Source: Pedobacter polaris (GTDB lineage Bacteria; Bacteroidota; Bacteroidia; Sphingobacteriales; Sphingobacteriaceae). From it: a DNA stretch of 64,000 nt. Within the stretch, counting starts at the first letter, position 1; each line of letters begins with the position of its first letter. The stretch is taken from positions 310,001-374,000 of the forward strand of contig NZ_SWBR01000003.1 of assembly GCF_005116505.1 (NCBI RefSeq), written 5' to 3'. Shown in pieces: positions 35,495 through 45,012 of this stretch. The notes beneath the pieces were generated by a model. It had not been told where the DNA came from. It searched no databases and was given only the letters and a program-made list of their open reading frames with translations. The position numbers were made by a program, and so were the translations under genes.

Positions 35495-36121
35495 TCACTT
35501 TCTGCATTCTATTGCAACTGCATCAACAAACCTGTCATCTTGCTCTACTGCTATAAAGTTTTTATCCTCACTATCGTTAAACTCACATCTTCTACAATTT
35601 GTAAAACCAGCATTAGTCAACTCATTTATAAGCGATTTTTCATCCCACATCCATAGATGTTTAGAATTTCCAGAGATTTCTTTCAGTATTCCCATTAGAC
35701 TGGTATTTCTATTTTCTATGCCTAACCCAGTTGCTCTCATAAACTCTGAGGCTGGATCATTTATAACATTATAGTTCTTGAGGTACTTTTCTGCAAGTTT
35801 TTTTAAATCAGGTACTACGCATCTAAAAATTCCATTGGTTTTTAACAGTTTATAAGTGTTTTTTAAAGCTGTTTTTAAATCTTGGTAAGCTAAATGTTCA
35901 AGAACATGAGAACAATAAATCCCATCACAACTGTCTTCTTTCTCGGGTAAGCCAGTTATAATATCTCCGTAACTTACATTTTTAGGGAATCTTTGCTCAT
36001 TTTTAACATAGAGTTTTCCTAAAATAGGAATTCTTTCAAATCTTAAAGTAGGAGAGGCATCATAATTTTTCCAGCCGTCTGCAGAACTAAAACCACAACC
36101 ATATTGTACATATAAACTCAT
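35495..36121 (-). CDS. SAM-dependent methyltransferase-like protein
   Basis: A 208-residue protein of the Methyltransf_11-like type frequently seen in surface-polysaccharide loci. It opens with a short LYVQYGCGFSSADGW, where the G-C-G stands for a weak motif I, and contains DGIYCSHVLEHLAYQDLKTA and GIFRCVVPDLKKLAEKYL, the typical post-I segments. The SAM site is shorter than in classical enzymes, so catalysis is likely but not certain. Confidence 0.75.
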   Translation of the reverse strand: MSLYVQYGCGFSSADGWKNYDASPTLRFERIPILGKLYVKNEQRFPKNVSYGDIITGLPEKEDSCDGIYCSHVLEHLAYQDLKTALKNTYKLLKTNGIFRCVVPDLKKLAEKYLKNYNVINDPASEFMRATGLGIENRNTSLMGILKEISGNSKHLWMWDEKSLINELTNAGFTNCRRCEFNDSEDKNFIAVEQDDRFVDAVAIECRK

Positions 36122-36136
36122 TTGATCTAGTAAATT

Positions 36137-37423
36137 TTAACGTGAAACTACTGCATTAAATATGTCTACTTGTTTCTTTGTTAAAAAAGAAGCAGTATAA
36201 GGCTCAAATGCTTGCCAATTTGTTAAAGGTGTTTCTTTTTGAATAACATTTTGTAAATAAGCTTTCAGTATAGCAAAAACTTGTGATGAATTTTGATCTA
36301 ATGTAATCAAATGTCCAGCATTACATTCTTTTAAAATATCACCTGCACTACTTAATGGATGAAAAATACCTAATAATGGTTTTTTAGCCAAAATATAAGG
36401 ATATAATTTAGACGCTGTATAGGTAGGGCTGGATGAACCTATAATGATTAAACCATCTGCTTTTAGCAGACCTTTAATACTGTGATAAAAACCAATACGA
36501 TCAGTATATTCAGTTACGTAGTGACCAATACCAAGGCTTTCTGCGATGGGTTGGAGTGTCGCTACACCTTTACCATTTGGTGCATAACTAGTGCCAATAA
36601 AATGAAAATGAATTTGATTAAATAAGTGAGACTCTTGCTGTATGCCACATTTAAAACCTTCAAATAAAATTTTGATTGCTTGTTGCATGTCATAACCACC
36701 TCTGCCAATGTATACTAGATTGATTTTGCCCGTTTCTTGAGTATAAGCTAATTCCAAATTTTTATCATTATTAGCGGCAATTTTAAAATCTAGATCAAAT
36801 GCACCAAAGGTGATAACTTTACTTGGTACTGATTTTATGTGAGGGTATCGTTCTTCTAAGACCTTAATATATCCATCAGAAACGCTAATTAGCGCAGCTA
36901 CGCTTTTCATCGCAATCGGCTCTAAATATTTATTAAGGCGATAAGAAAACCAATATTTTTTAGGTCGTTGGGCCTTGGGTTTATCTTGATAAAAATCAGA
37001 ATACCAAGGATCTTGCATATCTATAACATATGGAACGTTAAACTTTTTTTTCCAATAGGCCCCTAAAATGCAGACAGGAAACTGTGTAGTAGAAAAATAA
37101 ATTAAATCATATTTTTTATCGCAAAGTAATTCATCAACTTTTTTGCGATAAAACCATAAAGAGCGTAATGCAATGCTCCCTAGACCAAATTTAGCAGTCC
37201 ATTTTTTAGAAAATGCTTTTACCTTATGAATGATAATATGATTAGGGATTGATTCTATTAGAAGCGGGTCTTTTACAAAATCAACATAATTTTCATCCAC
37301 AGTAACAACCTCTGTTTCCCAATCGAAATCATTAAAATAAGGCAAGCTCATCCTCACACGTTGCATATCTGCTGTATTAATTGGGGGGAAGTATGGTGAA
37401 ATGATAAGTAAACGCTTTTTCAA
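36137..37423 (-). CDS. Glycosyltransferase, GT4-like
   Basis: A 428-residue GT-B-fold protein. The N-terminal LLIISPYFPPINTADMQRVR is the usual opening of this group, and LNKYLEPIAMKSVAALISVSDGYIKVL ends the acceptor domain. The donor domain contains INLVYIGRGGYDMQQAI and ADGLIIIGSSSPTYTASKLY-like segments. The classical E-x7-E motif is replaced by a TASKLYPYILAKKPLL region, as in several capsular GT4 relatives. It overlaps the neighbouring gene by 4 bases. Confidence 0.8.
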   Translation of the reverse strand: MKKRLLIISPYFPPINTADMQRVRMSLPYFNDFDWETEVVTVDENYVDFVKDPLLIESIPNHIIIHKVKAFSKKWTAKFGLGSIALRSLWFYRKKVDELLCDKKYDLIYFSTTQFPVCILGAYWKKKFNVPYVIDMQDPWYSDFYQDKPKAQRPKKYWFSYRLNKYLEPIAMKSVAALISVSDGYIKVLEERYPHIKSVPSKVITFGAFDLDFKIAANNDKNLELAYTQETGKINLVYIGRGGYDMQQAIKILFEGFKCGIQQESHLFNQIHFHFIGTSYAPNGKGVATLQPIAESLGIGHYVTEYTDRIGFYHSIKGLLKADGLIIIGSSSPTYTASKLYPYILAKKPLLGIFHPLSSAGDILKECNAGHLITLDQNSSQVFAILKAYLQNVIQKETPLTNWQAFEPYTASFLTKKQVDIFNAVVSR

Positions 37424-38661
37424 GAGGATTTAGCTACTAATTGTTGATTAATAATTGATAGAAATTTTTCTTTTTCAATTTCCCAATTTAATGTTTCATT
37501 AGCATATTTAAACGATTGCTGTTGATATTGAATTAATAATTCCTCATTTTCAATGCAATTTTTAATAATTCTGACAAGGCTAACTGGATCTTTCTTTTCA
37601 TAAACCTCTCCCATGTTTGCATATTCAGCCATAAACTGTTTTTGGGCAGCTGTATCTGATGCTATAATAGCCAAGCCGGCTTGTACATAGGTAAATATCT
37701 TATTTGTTAAGCAAATATCTCGATTTTTAGGAGTGCTAATTTCAGTAGCTAGGCCAATATCAAATTTAGAAGCGAAAGAGAAAATTTCATCTGCAGGTAT
37801 GGGTGGGTAATAAAAGATGACATTATTTTCTAAACCATTTTCTTGTAAAATGGTTGAGAAATGGTTTCGTATTGATACATCAATATTTCCCAGTAGGTGG
37901 AGTTCAATAGCATGTGCTTTTAAAATGCCCATAGCTTTAATCACTTCCTCAAGTCCACGTTTTAGACCTATTGTTTGAGAGAACCAAAATAACCTTAGTG
38001 AGCCATTTTTAGGCATTTTTAGCGTATGATTAGCTTGTCTCGGAAAAACATTTAATATGTTTGTAGGTGCTAGTGATGGATATAATTCTTTGTAAGCCGA
38101 ACTAATTAATGGACTAGCGGAAGTAAAATAATCAAGCTGTTTAATGTACTTATCTTCAATATAGGTATTGAGTAAAACAGCGGGGTTTAATTTGTCATCA
38201 CTAGTCTCATTTCTATGAAAGTCTTCAGCATCAAAACCACATTTTGAATGGTTTTTTTTCGCTGCTACTACTGCAGCCGGAAGTGCAGCAAGATTGTGAG
38301 CGATGTAAAGGTCTGCAGGAATGTTTTTTGCTTTTTGCATCAATAGCAATGTGCATCTGCCCAAAGCCAATTCACTAATCTTATCCCTTAAACCGAACCA
38401 TTTAACAAGTAATTTTGATGCCTTATGCAAAAGTCTAGTTTCCCAATACATAAATCTATTGGATGTTGGGCTTCCGCCAATACAAATTGCTTCCCACTTA
38501 CTATTCTGTAAAATTGTCTCATCTAGCTTTGTTGCCCATTCTGTCCAATGTTGATAGATTACAGTTACTTTATATCCAGCATCGGCCAAAGCATCGGCTT
38601 CTTTAACTAAGCGAGGATTTATTGATGGCTGCCCAGAGGTTAAAATTAATATCGATTTCAA
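37420..38661 (-). CDS. Glycosyltransferase, GT4-like
   Basis: A 413-residue GT-B protein that starts SILILTSGQPSINPRLVKEA, typical of a Bacteroidota capsular glycosyltransferase group. The acceptor domain has DLYIAHNLAALPAAVVAAKK; the donor domain has RLFWFSQTIGLKRGLEEVI and NRDICLTNKIFTYVQAGLAI near residues 320-340, where the usual E-x7-E is partly replaced. Start overlaps the preceding stop by 4 bases. Sugar specificity unknown. Confidence 0.82.
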   Translation of the reverse strand: MKSILILTSGQPSINPRLVKEADALADAGYKVTVIYQHWTEWATKLDETILQNSKWEAICIGGSPTSNRFMYWETRLLHKASKLLVKWFGLRDKISELALGRCTLLLMQKAKNIPADLYIAHNLAALPAAVVAAKKNHSKCGFDAEDFHRNETSDDKLNPAVLLNTYIEDKYIKQLDYFTSASPLISSAYKELYPSLAPTNILNVFPRQANHTLKMPKNGSLRLFWFSQTIGLKRGLEEVIKAMGILKAHAIELHLLGNIDVSIRNHFSTILQENGLENNVIFYYPPIPADEIFSFASKFDIGLATEISTPKNRDICLTNKIFTYVQAGLAIIASDTAAQKQFMAEYANMGEVYEKKDPVSLVRIIKNCIENEELLIQYQQQSFKYANETLNWEIEKEKFLSIINQQLVAKSS

Positions 38662-39608
38662 TTTTTATTTAAGAATTCTACCCAAGCACTTAACTGAATA
38701 TTTTCATGACCCAATTGTTTTTCAGGAACTACACCATTATTCACACTTAATATAATTTCGGGTAAAAGATTAATGTATACTATTGGCTTATTAAGGGGGT
38801 GTAAAGACCAACAGTCATCAGCACTCATCATAAATCTGTACTTTCCTGCATATTTAAATCGTTTAAAAAACATGTTTTCAACTGCTCTAGGATAGCCTCT
38901 GTTTAAATATTTCACTAACAAGGTTTCTACTAATGCAGGTCCTTTTAAGATAGGGAGCATTTTTTCTAATCTTTCTTTATCAATTAAAAATTGCCTAGCT
39001 GAAAAAAACTCATCCTTAAAGCCGTTGGTTACAACTTTAAATTTCGACCAATGATCATAACTGGGTTTAGAAATTTTAAGCCCATTTAATGGGGCAGCTC
39101 CAGGGCAAATAGAAATACAATCCGTGTTTTGTTCTAATAGTTGTATAGCCTTTTCATACCATACAAAATCTGGTTTCTGATATAAAAGCATATCGCCATC
39201 AAAATGCAATACATATCTGGTTTTGCATAATTCTAATCCAGCTAAATAAGAAGTTATCCCTATTCCACCATATTCATGAGTTTCTTTTACAATATTTCTT
39301 AAATATTTCTTTGAAGTTATTGCTACTAAGGGGTCTCCTTTTTCAATAAAATAAATGTCAGAGACTATTCCTTTAGCTAGTAGTGAGTTGGCAATTTCTT
39401 TAATTTTTAATACATTTTCACTATAGGTGGGCTCTGGGTATTTTTTTGATGGATTTACAAGTTTAGTTTGCTGCGGTTTACAACAATCCACCACTAACAA
39501 CCTTCTTTTTATAGATGAATGTTGATTTACTAAAGCTGGAACTGTTAAATGGGCATAATTTATGTCACCAGGTGATAAATTTATCTGTAAAGTAATGTTT
39601 TGATCCAA
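38658..39608 (-). CDS. Probable GT-A-type glycosyltransferase
   Basis: A 316-residue protein beginning with LQINLSPGDINYAHLTVPAL, followed by a Rossmann-like RRLLVVDCCKP and a metal-binding DGD in YVLHFDGDMLLYQ near residue 135, consistent with a GT-A nucleotidyl-sugar site. The C-terminal part (KRFKYAGKYRFMMSADDCWS) is not one I can assign to a CAZy family. It is embedded between an FkbM methyltransferase gene and a GT4-like gene with tight spacing. Confidence 0.65.
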   Translation of the reverse strand: MDQNITLQINLSPGDINYAHLTVPALVNQHSSIKRRLLVVDCCKPQQTKLVNPSKKYPEPTYSENVLKIKEIANSLLAKGIVSDIYFIEKGDPLVAITSKKYLRNIVKETHEYGGIGITSYLAGLELCKTRYVLHFDGDMLLYQKPDFVWYEKAIQLLEQNTDCISICPGAAPLNGLKISKPSYDHWSKFKVVTNGFKDEFFSARQFLIDKERLEKMLPILKGPALVETLLVKYLNRGYPRAVENMFFKRFKYAGKYRFMMSADDCWSLHPLNKPIVYINLLPEIILSVNNGVVPEKQLGHENIQLSAWVEFLNKN

Positions 39609-39629
39609 TTGGCTATATTATATTTTTAT

Positions 39630-40499
39630 TTAGAATGATGCCTTGCTCATTAGTAATTGGGTATTTACCCATTCAATATCAAATGTAGCAAAGTAATTTT
39701 CTCTGCTTTTTTGGTAATCTACATTATGAAGTTGATTAGTCGAAACATCATATCTACATAATTTATATGCTTTAGATGATAAATATGCTACAAGTTCTTC
39801 AGGTTTAATGTTTGCATTTTTAAGTCCTTCATTAATCTCCAGTTGAATTACTTTAATTAATTTGTCGTCAAGCAATTTTTCTGCACCTTTTAAGACTGAT
39901 AACTCGAATCCTTCGGTGTCTATTTTTATAAATTTGAAATCACTTATATGTTCCTTGGTAGCATATGTATCTAATCTAACTGATTTTTTTGGAGCATTTT
40001 TTCCATTTAGTTGCTCTGTAATATGATTTTCTCCATCTAATTCTGTAGTAAAATTTAAGGTTCCGTCTATTTCACTTACAATTAAATTATTTATCGCAAC
40101 TGTTTCAGATAATGCATTAATATTTACGTTGTCCTTTAAGCGATTAAAATTAATATCATCAGGCTCAAACGCATGTATTTTGCCTGTTTTAACGAATTTA
40201 GACATCCATATAGTATAGAAGCCCATGTTACTTCCAACATCGCCAACCTGATCATCCGGTTTTAAAAATCGACTAATAAAATTGAACTCTTCCCAATCTA
40301 CAATATAATTATACATTAGCCACATGCCATGAAAAGAATCGAAGTTCAAATAAATTTTACGATCCTCCCAAAGAGGATAAATCACATTTTTTAATTTAAA
40401 TAGGCGAATAGTTTTCCAGTAAAAAAAGCGTTTTAATGCAAATAACTTATTTTTTTGGTTAAACTCAGATTTAAAAAGGCTATTTATAGACTTAAGCAT
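39630..40499 (-). CDS. FkbM-family methyltransferase
   Basis: A 289-residue enzyme with the FkbM SAM-binding motif VGDVGSNMGFYTIWMSKF near residues 85-102, HAFEPDDINFNRLKDNV, and the acidic FKIDTEGFELSVLKGA-type motif (here FIKIDTEGFELSVLKGAEKL) that ends the SAM domain. FkbM enzymes O-methylate sugars or polyketides. It is one of four in the operon; the four are diverged, not recent duplicates. Only 2 bases separate it from the next FkbM gene. Confidence 0.88.
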   Translation of the reverse strand: MLKSINSLFKSEFNQKNKLFALKRFFYWKTIRLFKLKNVIYPLWEDRKIYLNFDSFHGMWLMYNYIVDWEEFNFISRFLKPDDQVGDVGSNMGFYTIWMSKFVKTGKIHAFEPDDINFNRLKDNVNINALSETVAINNLIVSEIDGTLNFTTELDGENHITEQLNGKNAPKKSVRLDTYATKEHISDFKFIKIDTEGFELSVLKGAEKLLDDKLIKVIQLEINEGLKNANIKPEELVAYLSSKAYKLCRYDVSTNQLHNVDYQKSRENYFATFDIEWVNTQLLMSKASF

Positions 40500-40501
40500 T
40501 G

Positions 40502-41281
40502 CTAATTTATAGATTGATAATCCATCTTGTTAAAACTTTGTTGGGAATTGTTATTTATGGCTAATAAATTTAAATCCGATTCATGATTTGAAGGCAGAAA
40601 TTGTGTTAAGACTATCTCTTCGTTTTTAAAGATTGGTATATGAATTGAAAAATTAAGGGATTCTAAAAGTTTAATTATTTCTAATGGATGATAATTGTAT
40701 TTAGAGGTGTTAATTGGAGAATATTCAAAATAGATTGCAGCGCAATTTTTTAGATTTTGCAGTGCCCCCTGTAAAACAAATAGCTCGTAACCTTCAACAT
40801 CAATTTTTAAGAGAGAAATTTTAGGCAATATCACTACTTGATCTAATTTCTTCATCTGTACGCGTAATGTTCTTTTATAGCTTATTCCCTCTTTAACTAC
40901 TCCATTTTGATCATCAGTACCAATATTGGAAAATGTTATTTCTTGATCTTTTTCTCCTAAAGCAACTTGATAGGTGTGGGCATCATATAACTGATTTAAT
41001 TTAAAATTTCTTTCTAAGGTTTTAAAAGTATTAGGATTGGCTTCAAATGCATAAACTGAAAGGTTGTTTATGTTTTTAAATGATGCTAAGCATAATGTGC
41101 CAATATTTGCACCTACATCAACATAAGTATCACCACTTTTTAAGAGACTTTTGATAATCAATTCTTCTTCATTTCTACTATTCGGATCAACAAAACAATT
41201 TAATGCTAAAACATTTCTAGAAAAATTAATCTTATAATTACCTTTTTTAATTTTAAGAAAGCGGCTTATTCCCGATAACAA
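40502..41281 (-). CDS. FkbM-family methyltransferase
   Basis: A 259-residue protein with YVDVGANIGTLCLASF near residues 53-68, YAFEANPNTFKTLERNF and LLKIDVEGYELFVLQGA, the three hallmarks of FkbM enzymes. It is adjacent to another FkbM gene in the same direction. It probably methylates a hydroxyl of the repeat unit. A 94-base gap without recognisable features separates it from the upstream GT4 gene. Confidence 0.88.
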   Translation of the reverse strand: MLSGISRFLKIKKGNYKINFSRNVLALNCFVDPNSRNEEELIIKSLLKSGDTYVDVGANIGTLCLASFKNINNLSVYAFEANPNTFKTLERNFKLNQLYDAHTYQVALGEKDQEITFSNIGTDDQNGVVKEGISYKRTLRVQMKKLDQVVILPKISLLKIDVEGYELFVLQGALQNLKNCAAIYFEYSPINTSKYNYHPLEIIKLLESLNFSIHIPIFKNEEIVLTQFLPSNHESDLNLLAINNNSQQSFNKMDYQSIN

Positions 41282-41375
41282 GAAGAAATATCCAATCGCT
41301 AATCTTAAACTATTGGGGTGATTTAGAATTAATTTAGTATGAAAGGTAATTTTTTTAATAATTTTTTCCAGGATA

Positions 41376-42389
41376 TTATGTGTTTAAAAGAGAGTGGTAT
41401 ATATTGATATAATCATTTACGATTTTATTGCTTGAAAATCTTTTTTCGGCACTTTCCCTAGCTTTTTCTCTTAAAATTTTCGAATAATTATTCACATATT
41501 CGCATAATTCATTAAAATCGTTAGCCAAGTAACCATTAACACCATGTTCAACTACCTCAAGGACAGCGCCTTTGGGATAACCAATGACAGGAGTGCCACA
41601 AGCCAATGCTTCGGCCATCACAATGCCAAATGGTTCATTCCATTCTATGGGCATCAAAAATGCACTAGCATTTCCTAAAAGTTCATTTTTTTGCTGATCG
41701 TTTACTGGGCCTATATATTTAATTTTTTCACTTAGATAGGGCTTAACTTCCTTATCAAAATAACCTTGGTGCTCATTAGGAATATTTCCTGCAATAATGA
41801 GTTTTTTGTTTGTTGCAAGTGCTACTTTAACAGCATTATGGGTTCCCTTTAAAGGCTCTATCCGACCAAGAAATACCAATGGAGCATCGTCATTAACTTT
41901 GCTGTTAAAATTATATATGCTTAAATCAACCCCATTATAAACCGTATGAGAAGGGGCGTAAGGGCTAATTTGTTTACTAATGTAGTCGCTACATCCTGTA
42001 AAAGACAATGTATTTTTACGAGCAAATTTTAATGCTTTTTGTATCTGACTAATTGTAGGTTCCCTTTGATATGACATTAACTTTGGAATGTTTGTCATTA
42101 AAAATGGCAATAAATAGGCTAAACGGCTAAAACTGTGAATAACATCGGGTTTCCATGTACCAAGTTGATTAACAGCCATAATATTTTTCAGGTGACCTAT
42201 TGTTCCATTCTCAGCATAAGGGTACTTAATTAGCTCTACATTTACATCAGAATCTTTATGCGCCACCAATATCACGTCATGGCCATTCTTAGCTAAACCT
42301 TCAACCAAAAAGTGTATTATTCTTTCAATACCACCATAATTTATTGGAGGAACCGGGATAAAAGGATCAGCTGTAACTGCGATTCTCAT
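41376..42389 (-). CDS. Family 4 glycosyltransferase
   Basis: A 337-residue GT-B enzyme with the glycine-rich acceptor motif PFIPVPPINYGGIERIIHFL, APLVFLGRIEPLKGTHNAV starting the donor domain, and WNEPFGIVMAEALACGTPVI near residues 245-264 with both conserved glutamates. It is shorter than most GT4 enzymes but complete. It is 6 bases from the upstream gene. Donor unknown. Confidence 0.9.
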   Translation of the reverse strand: MRIAVTADPFIPVPPINYGGIERIIHFLVEGLAKNGHDVILVAHKDSDVNVELIKYPYAENGTIGHLKNIMAVNQLGTWKPDVIHSFSRLAYLLPFLMTNIPKLMSYQREPTISQIQKALKFARKNTLSFTGCSDYISKQISPYAPSHTVYNGVDLSIYNFNSKVNDDAPLVFLGRIEPLKGTHNAVKVALATNKKLIIAGNIPNEHQGYFDKEVKPYLSEKIKYIGPVNDQQKNELLGNASAFLMPIEWNEPFGIVMAEALACGTPVIGYPKGAVLEVVEHGVNGYLANDFNELCEYVNNYSKILREKARESAEKRFSSNKIVNDYINIYHSLLNT

Positions 42390-42395
42390 ACTAGA

Positions 42396-43556
42396 TTAAA
42401 TATTTAAATGATGCGTGATTTTATGGATTGAATTTATAATGCTATGTTCATTTAATGACCTTTTCTGCCCATTAATACGGAGTTCATTTCTTTTATTTTT
42501 ATCTCTTTTTAACATGTCTATTTTTGCAAGCATTTCTTCTACATTAGTGTAGGTTTCAATTTCATTTCCCAAATCATAAAGAATTTCTAATCCCTGGGTA
42601 TACTCCGTTAAGTAACATGCACCAAGCATCGGAGCTTCTATATCTCTTAATCTTGAGTAAGTATTAGGGTTTTTTAATGGATATCTAAAACTTGGATAAC
42701 GATTGACACCCAAAGTAATTACACTTTGTTGTGTGATTTTGATATACTCATCAAACTGAAGCTTGCCATGTAATTTGGTTCTTAAGTTTACTGAGATAGG
42801 GGTTGAACTATTTTTTTGTTTAAATTTCTCATAATATCCACTTAACCCAAACCTATTTATAAAATCGAGCTGATTTTTCACCGTTTTTAAGTAATTACTT
42901 TTTGGTGCGGCCTCCCTATATAGCTCATTTTCTGATTTAAGCCAACCTGCACCATAAATCTTAAGATCGACGTTTTTATTAACGATATCTTCGAATAACA
43001 TTGTTCGTTGAATATCTTTAGAACCAATAAAAGATACCTCATTAATTTCTGTAGCTGCAACATAACGATACTGTGGTTCTACCCACATTGGCATTGGCAA
43101 GTGAATAAAATTATACTTGCTATTTTTATACATATCAAGCGCTTTGTATTCAGGTACCCAATTGAGGTCAAATACTGAGAATTCCTTAGGTGCTTTTGTA
43201 AATTCTCTAACATTATCACAAAAGAAATTTACACAGGGAATTCCCATGGATTTTATTTGGATAATGGTTTGCTCATCAACTTGATGAGGATATAAATAAC
43301 TTAAAAAAAGTGAAATGGGTTTCTTTTTATGCTGCTTTCTTATTTCATTTAAAGTAAGCTCCCATGTTCTTGATTTCCAACTCGCAAGTTCAACAGCATT
43401 TTGAGAATGAACTAGACCCTCGGCCCAATCAACAGCTGCCTCAGTCCAATTATAACCTGCTTCTTCAATTCCATTCTTAATATAATATTCCCAAAAAGAA
43501 TAGGCAGGGATTTTATGGTTTACTTTGGATTGAAAAAAAGCTAAAAAGATATTCAT
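42396..43556 (-). CDS. CgeB/DUF3880-like glycosyltransferase
   Basis: A 386-residue protein of the kind annotated as spore-maturation CgeB-like or Glyco_trans_1_2. The N-terminal half holds HVDEQTIIQIKSMGIPCVNF-like segments (KSMGIPCVNFFCDNVREF) with an FFCDN motif. The C-terminal donor domain has KLHGKLQFDEYIKITQQSVI, then NTYSRLRDIEAPMLGACYLT and a G-Y-E-T/A region that form the sugar-nucleotide site in this family. Its start overlaps the neighbouring FkbM gene by 4 bases. Confidence 0.78.
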   Translation of the reverse strand: MNIFLAFFQSKVNHKIPAYSFWEYYIKNGIEEAGYNWTEAAVDWAEGLVHSQNAVELASWKSRTWELTLNEIRKQHKKKPISLFLSYLYPHQVDEQTIIQIKSMGIPCVNFFCDNVREFTKAPKEFSVFDLNWVPEYKALDMYKNSKYNFIHLPMPMWVEPQYRYVAATEINEVSFIGSKDIQRTMLFEDIVNKNVDLKIYGAGWLKSENELYREAAPKSNYLKTVKNQLDFINRFGLSGYYEKFKQKNSSTPISVNLRTKLHGKLQFDEYIKITQQSVITLGVNRYPSFRYPLKNPNTYSRLRDIEAPMLGACYLTEYTQGLEILYDLGNEIETYTNVEEMLAKIDMLKRDKNKRNELRINGQKRSLNEHSIINSIHKITHHLNI

Positions 43557-44302
43557 GCTTTATGTTTAGCAAATAAAATATCGATCTGACTCAAATTTTT
43601 CCCCTTCGGAATATTTTGTCCAAAAGCTTTTACCTTAAAATTATGTGAATTCATAAACAAGATCACCTCTTCAAATAACGGCTGGTTTTTATAGTATTCT
43701 ATAAAGCTAACTTCCATTATTATATATTTAGTATGCTGAAGAATAGCTGTTGCTCCTTTTAAAGCTTCAAGTTCATATCCTTGGATATCTAGTTTAATTA
43801 AATCTGGTTGTAATAAATTTTCTTGCTTTAAAAAGTCATCTAATTTTACAATTTCAATATCCAATTTTTCAATTTCAGTAATTTGAAATTCATCACTTAA
43901 TACCTGTGTAGAACTCAATATGCTAGATGCATCTGCGAAAGAACTGAGGTTAATTTTTGAGGCTATATTTTCATTACCCACCGCATAAGGATATAATTTA
44001 ATGTGTTTTAAGTTCTGAGTGTTTTTATTAAACTCATTTTCACAAAGCCTTAAAGGTTCAAATGCATAAATGTATGAATTGGGAAAAATGCTTTTTGCAA
44101 GTAAAGTCCAAGTGCCTGCATTGGCACCGATGTCCACTATTACCTTAATTTCCGATTCTAAATTAACTAGCTCTAATAATTCTAATGAATCGATATGGCC
44201 TAACTTTAAATTTTTAGCAGGAGTAGATTTTAATTTATCTAACCTGCCTTTATTTTGAAGCAAGTTATTAAGCCTTGAAATTATTTTATTAAAAAAAATC
44301 AT
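43553..44302 (-). CDS. FkbM-family methyltransferase
   Basis: A 249-residue enzyme with IVDIGANAGTWTLLAKSIFP near residues 55-74, YAFEPLRLCENEFNKN and LIKLDIQGYELEALKGA. The layout is standard for FkbM. It lies directly after another FkbM-type gene (2 bases) and before the CgeB-like gene (4-base overlap), so it is likely dedicated to the same glycan. Confidence 0.88.
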   Translation of the reverse strand: MIFFNKIISRLNNLLQNKGRLDKLKSTPAKNLKLGHIDSLELLELVNLESEIKVIVDIGANAGTWTLLAKSIFPNSYIYAFEPLRLCENEFNKNTQNLKHIKLYPYAVGNENIASKINLSSFADASSILSSTQVLSDEFQITEIEKLDIEIVKLDDFLKQENLLQPDLIKLDIQGYELEALKGATAILQHTKYIIMEVSFIEYYKNQPLFEEVILFMNSHNFKVKAFGQNIPKGKNLSQIDILFAKHKA

Positions 44303-44304
44303 TA

Positions 44305-45012
44305 TTAATTAAAAAGGTTTTCTTCAATAAAAATGGTGTTAACATAAGTATCGGCAAATATTTTATATCCATTTTTTGACATTAGGTTTATTATTTCTTC
44401 TGATTTTACCCCAGTTAAGTTTGTAGAATAAGAAATGGTTTCGATGCAAAAAATTTTAGGTCGGTAAGTGTTAAAATCAAACTCATTTAATATTTCTACA
44501 TCAACTCCTTCAGCATCAAGAGAAATTACGTCTGGGCAGGTTGTAAAATTAAATTTTATTAGGTCATTTATATTAATAAGTTCCATAGGGATTGATTTGA
44601 GAATTTTTGCCTCCCCATTTTTTTCCATCCTGTTTGCCTCCTCTTCAGAAAAGGTACTTAGTAAAGAATTTTCCATCATGTAATAGGTGCTGGTTTTCTC
44701 ATTATTTATACCAACTCCTACATTTAAACATTTATCTCTTCTTCTATTTCTTTTAATCTGATTAAAAAGTTTTGGATTTGGCTCTACACAAACACCATTC
44801 ATGCCATTTAAGTACATTAAGAATGTATTGTTCATATTAAAAGGATGATTGGTACCAACATCTAAGTAAGTAACCTTTTTTAGCTGAAGTGATCCGATAA
44901 TGAATTGGATAATCAAATCTTCGCCAGTTTGAGAGAAGCTTAACTTAGTATATATATTGAAAAATTTACTCAATATTTTATTAAAAAGGTATTGGCATTT
45001 AAGTATGATCAT
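44305..45012 (-). CDS. FkbM-like methyltransferase (divergent)
   Basis: A 235-residue protein whose N-terminal part reads SFSQTGEDLIIQFIIGSL and YLDVGTNHPFNMNNTFLMYL. This is the subgroup of FkbM-like proteins in which motif I is D-V-G-x-x-H-P, followed by GVCVEPNPKLFNQIK and VISLDAEGVDVEILNEF. It is more distant from the other three FkbM proteins. It overlaps the upstream glycosyltransferase gene by 4 bases. Confidence 0.82.
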   Translation of the reverse strand: MIILKCQYLFNKILSKFFNIYTKLSFSQTGEDLIIQFIIGSLQLKKVTYLDVGTNHPFNMNNTFLMYLNGMNGVCVEPNPKLFNQIKRNRRRDKCLNVGVGINNEKTSTYYMMENSLLSTFSEEEANRMEKNGEAKILKSIPMELININDLIKFNFTTCPDVISLDAEGVDVEILNEFDFNTYRPKIFCIETISYSTNLTGVKSEEIINLMSKNGYKIFADTYVNTIFIEENLFN

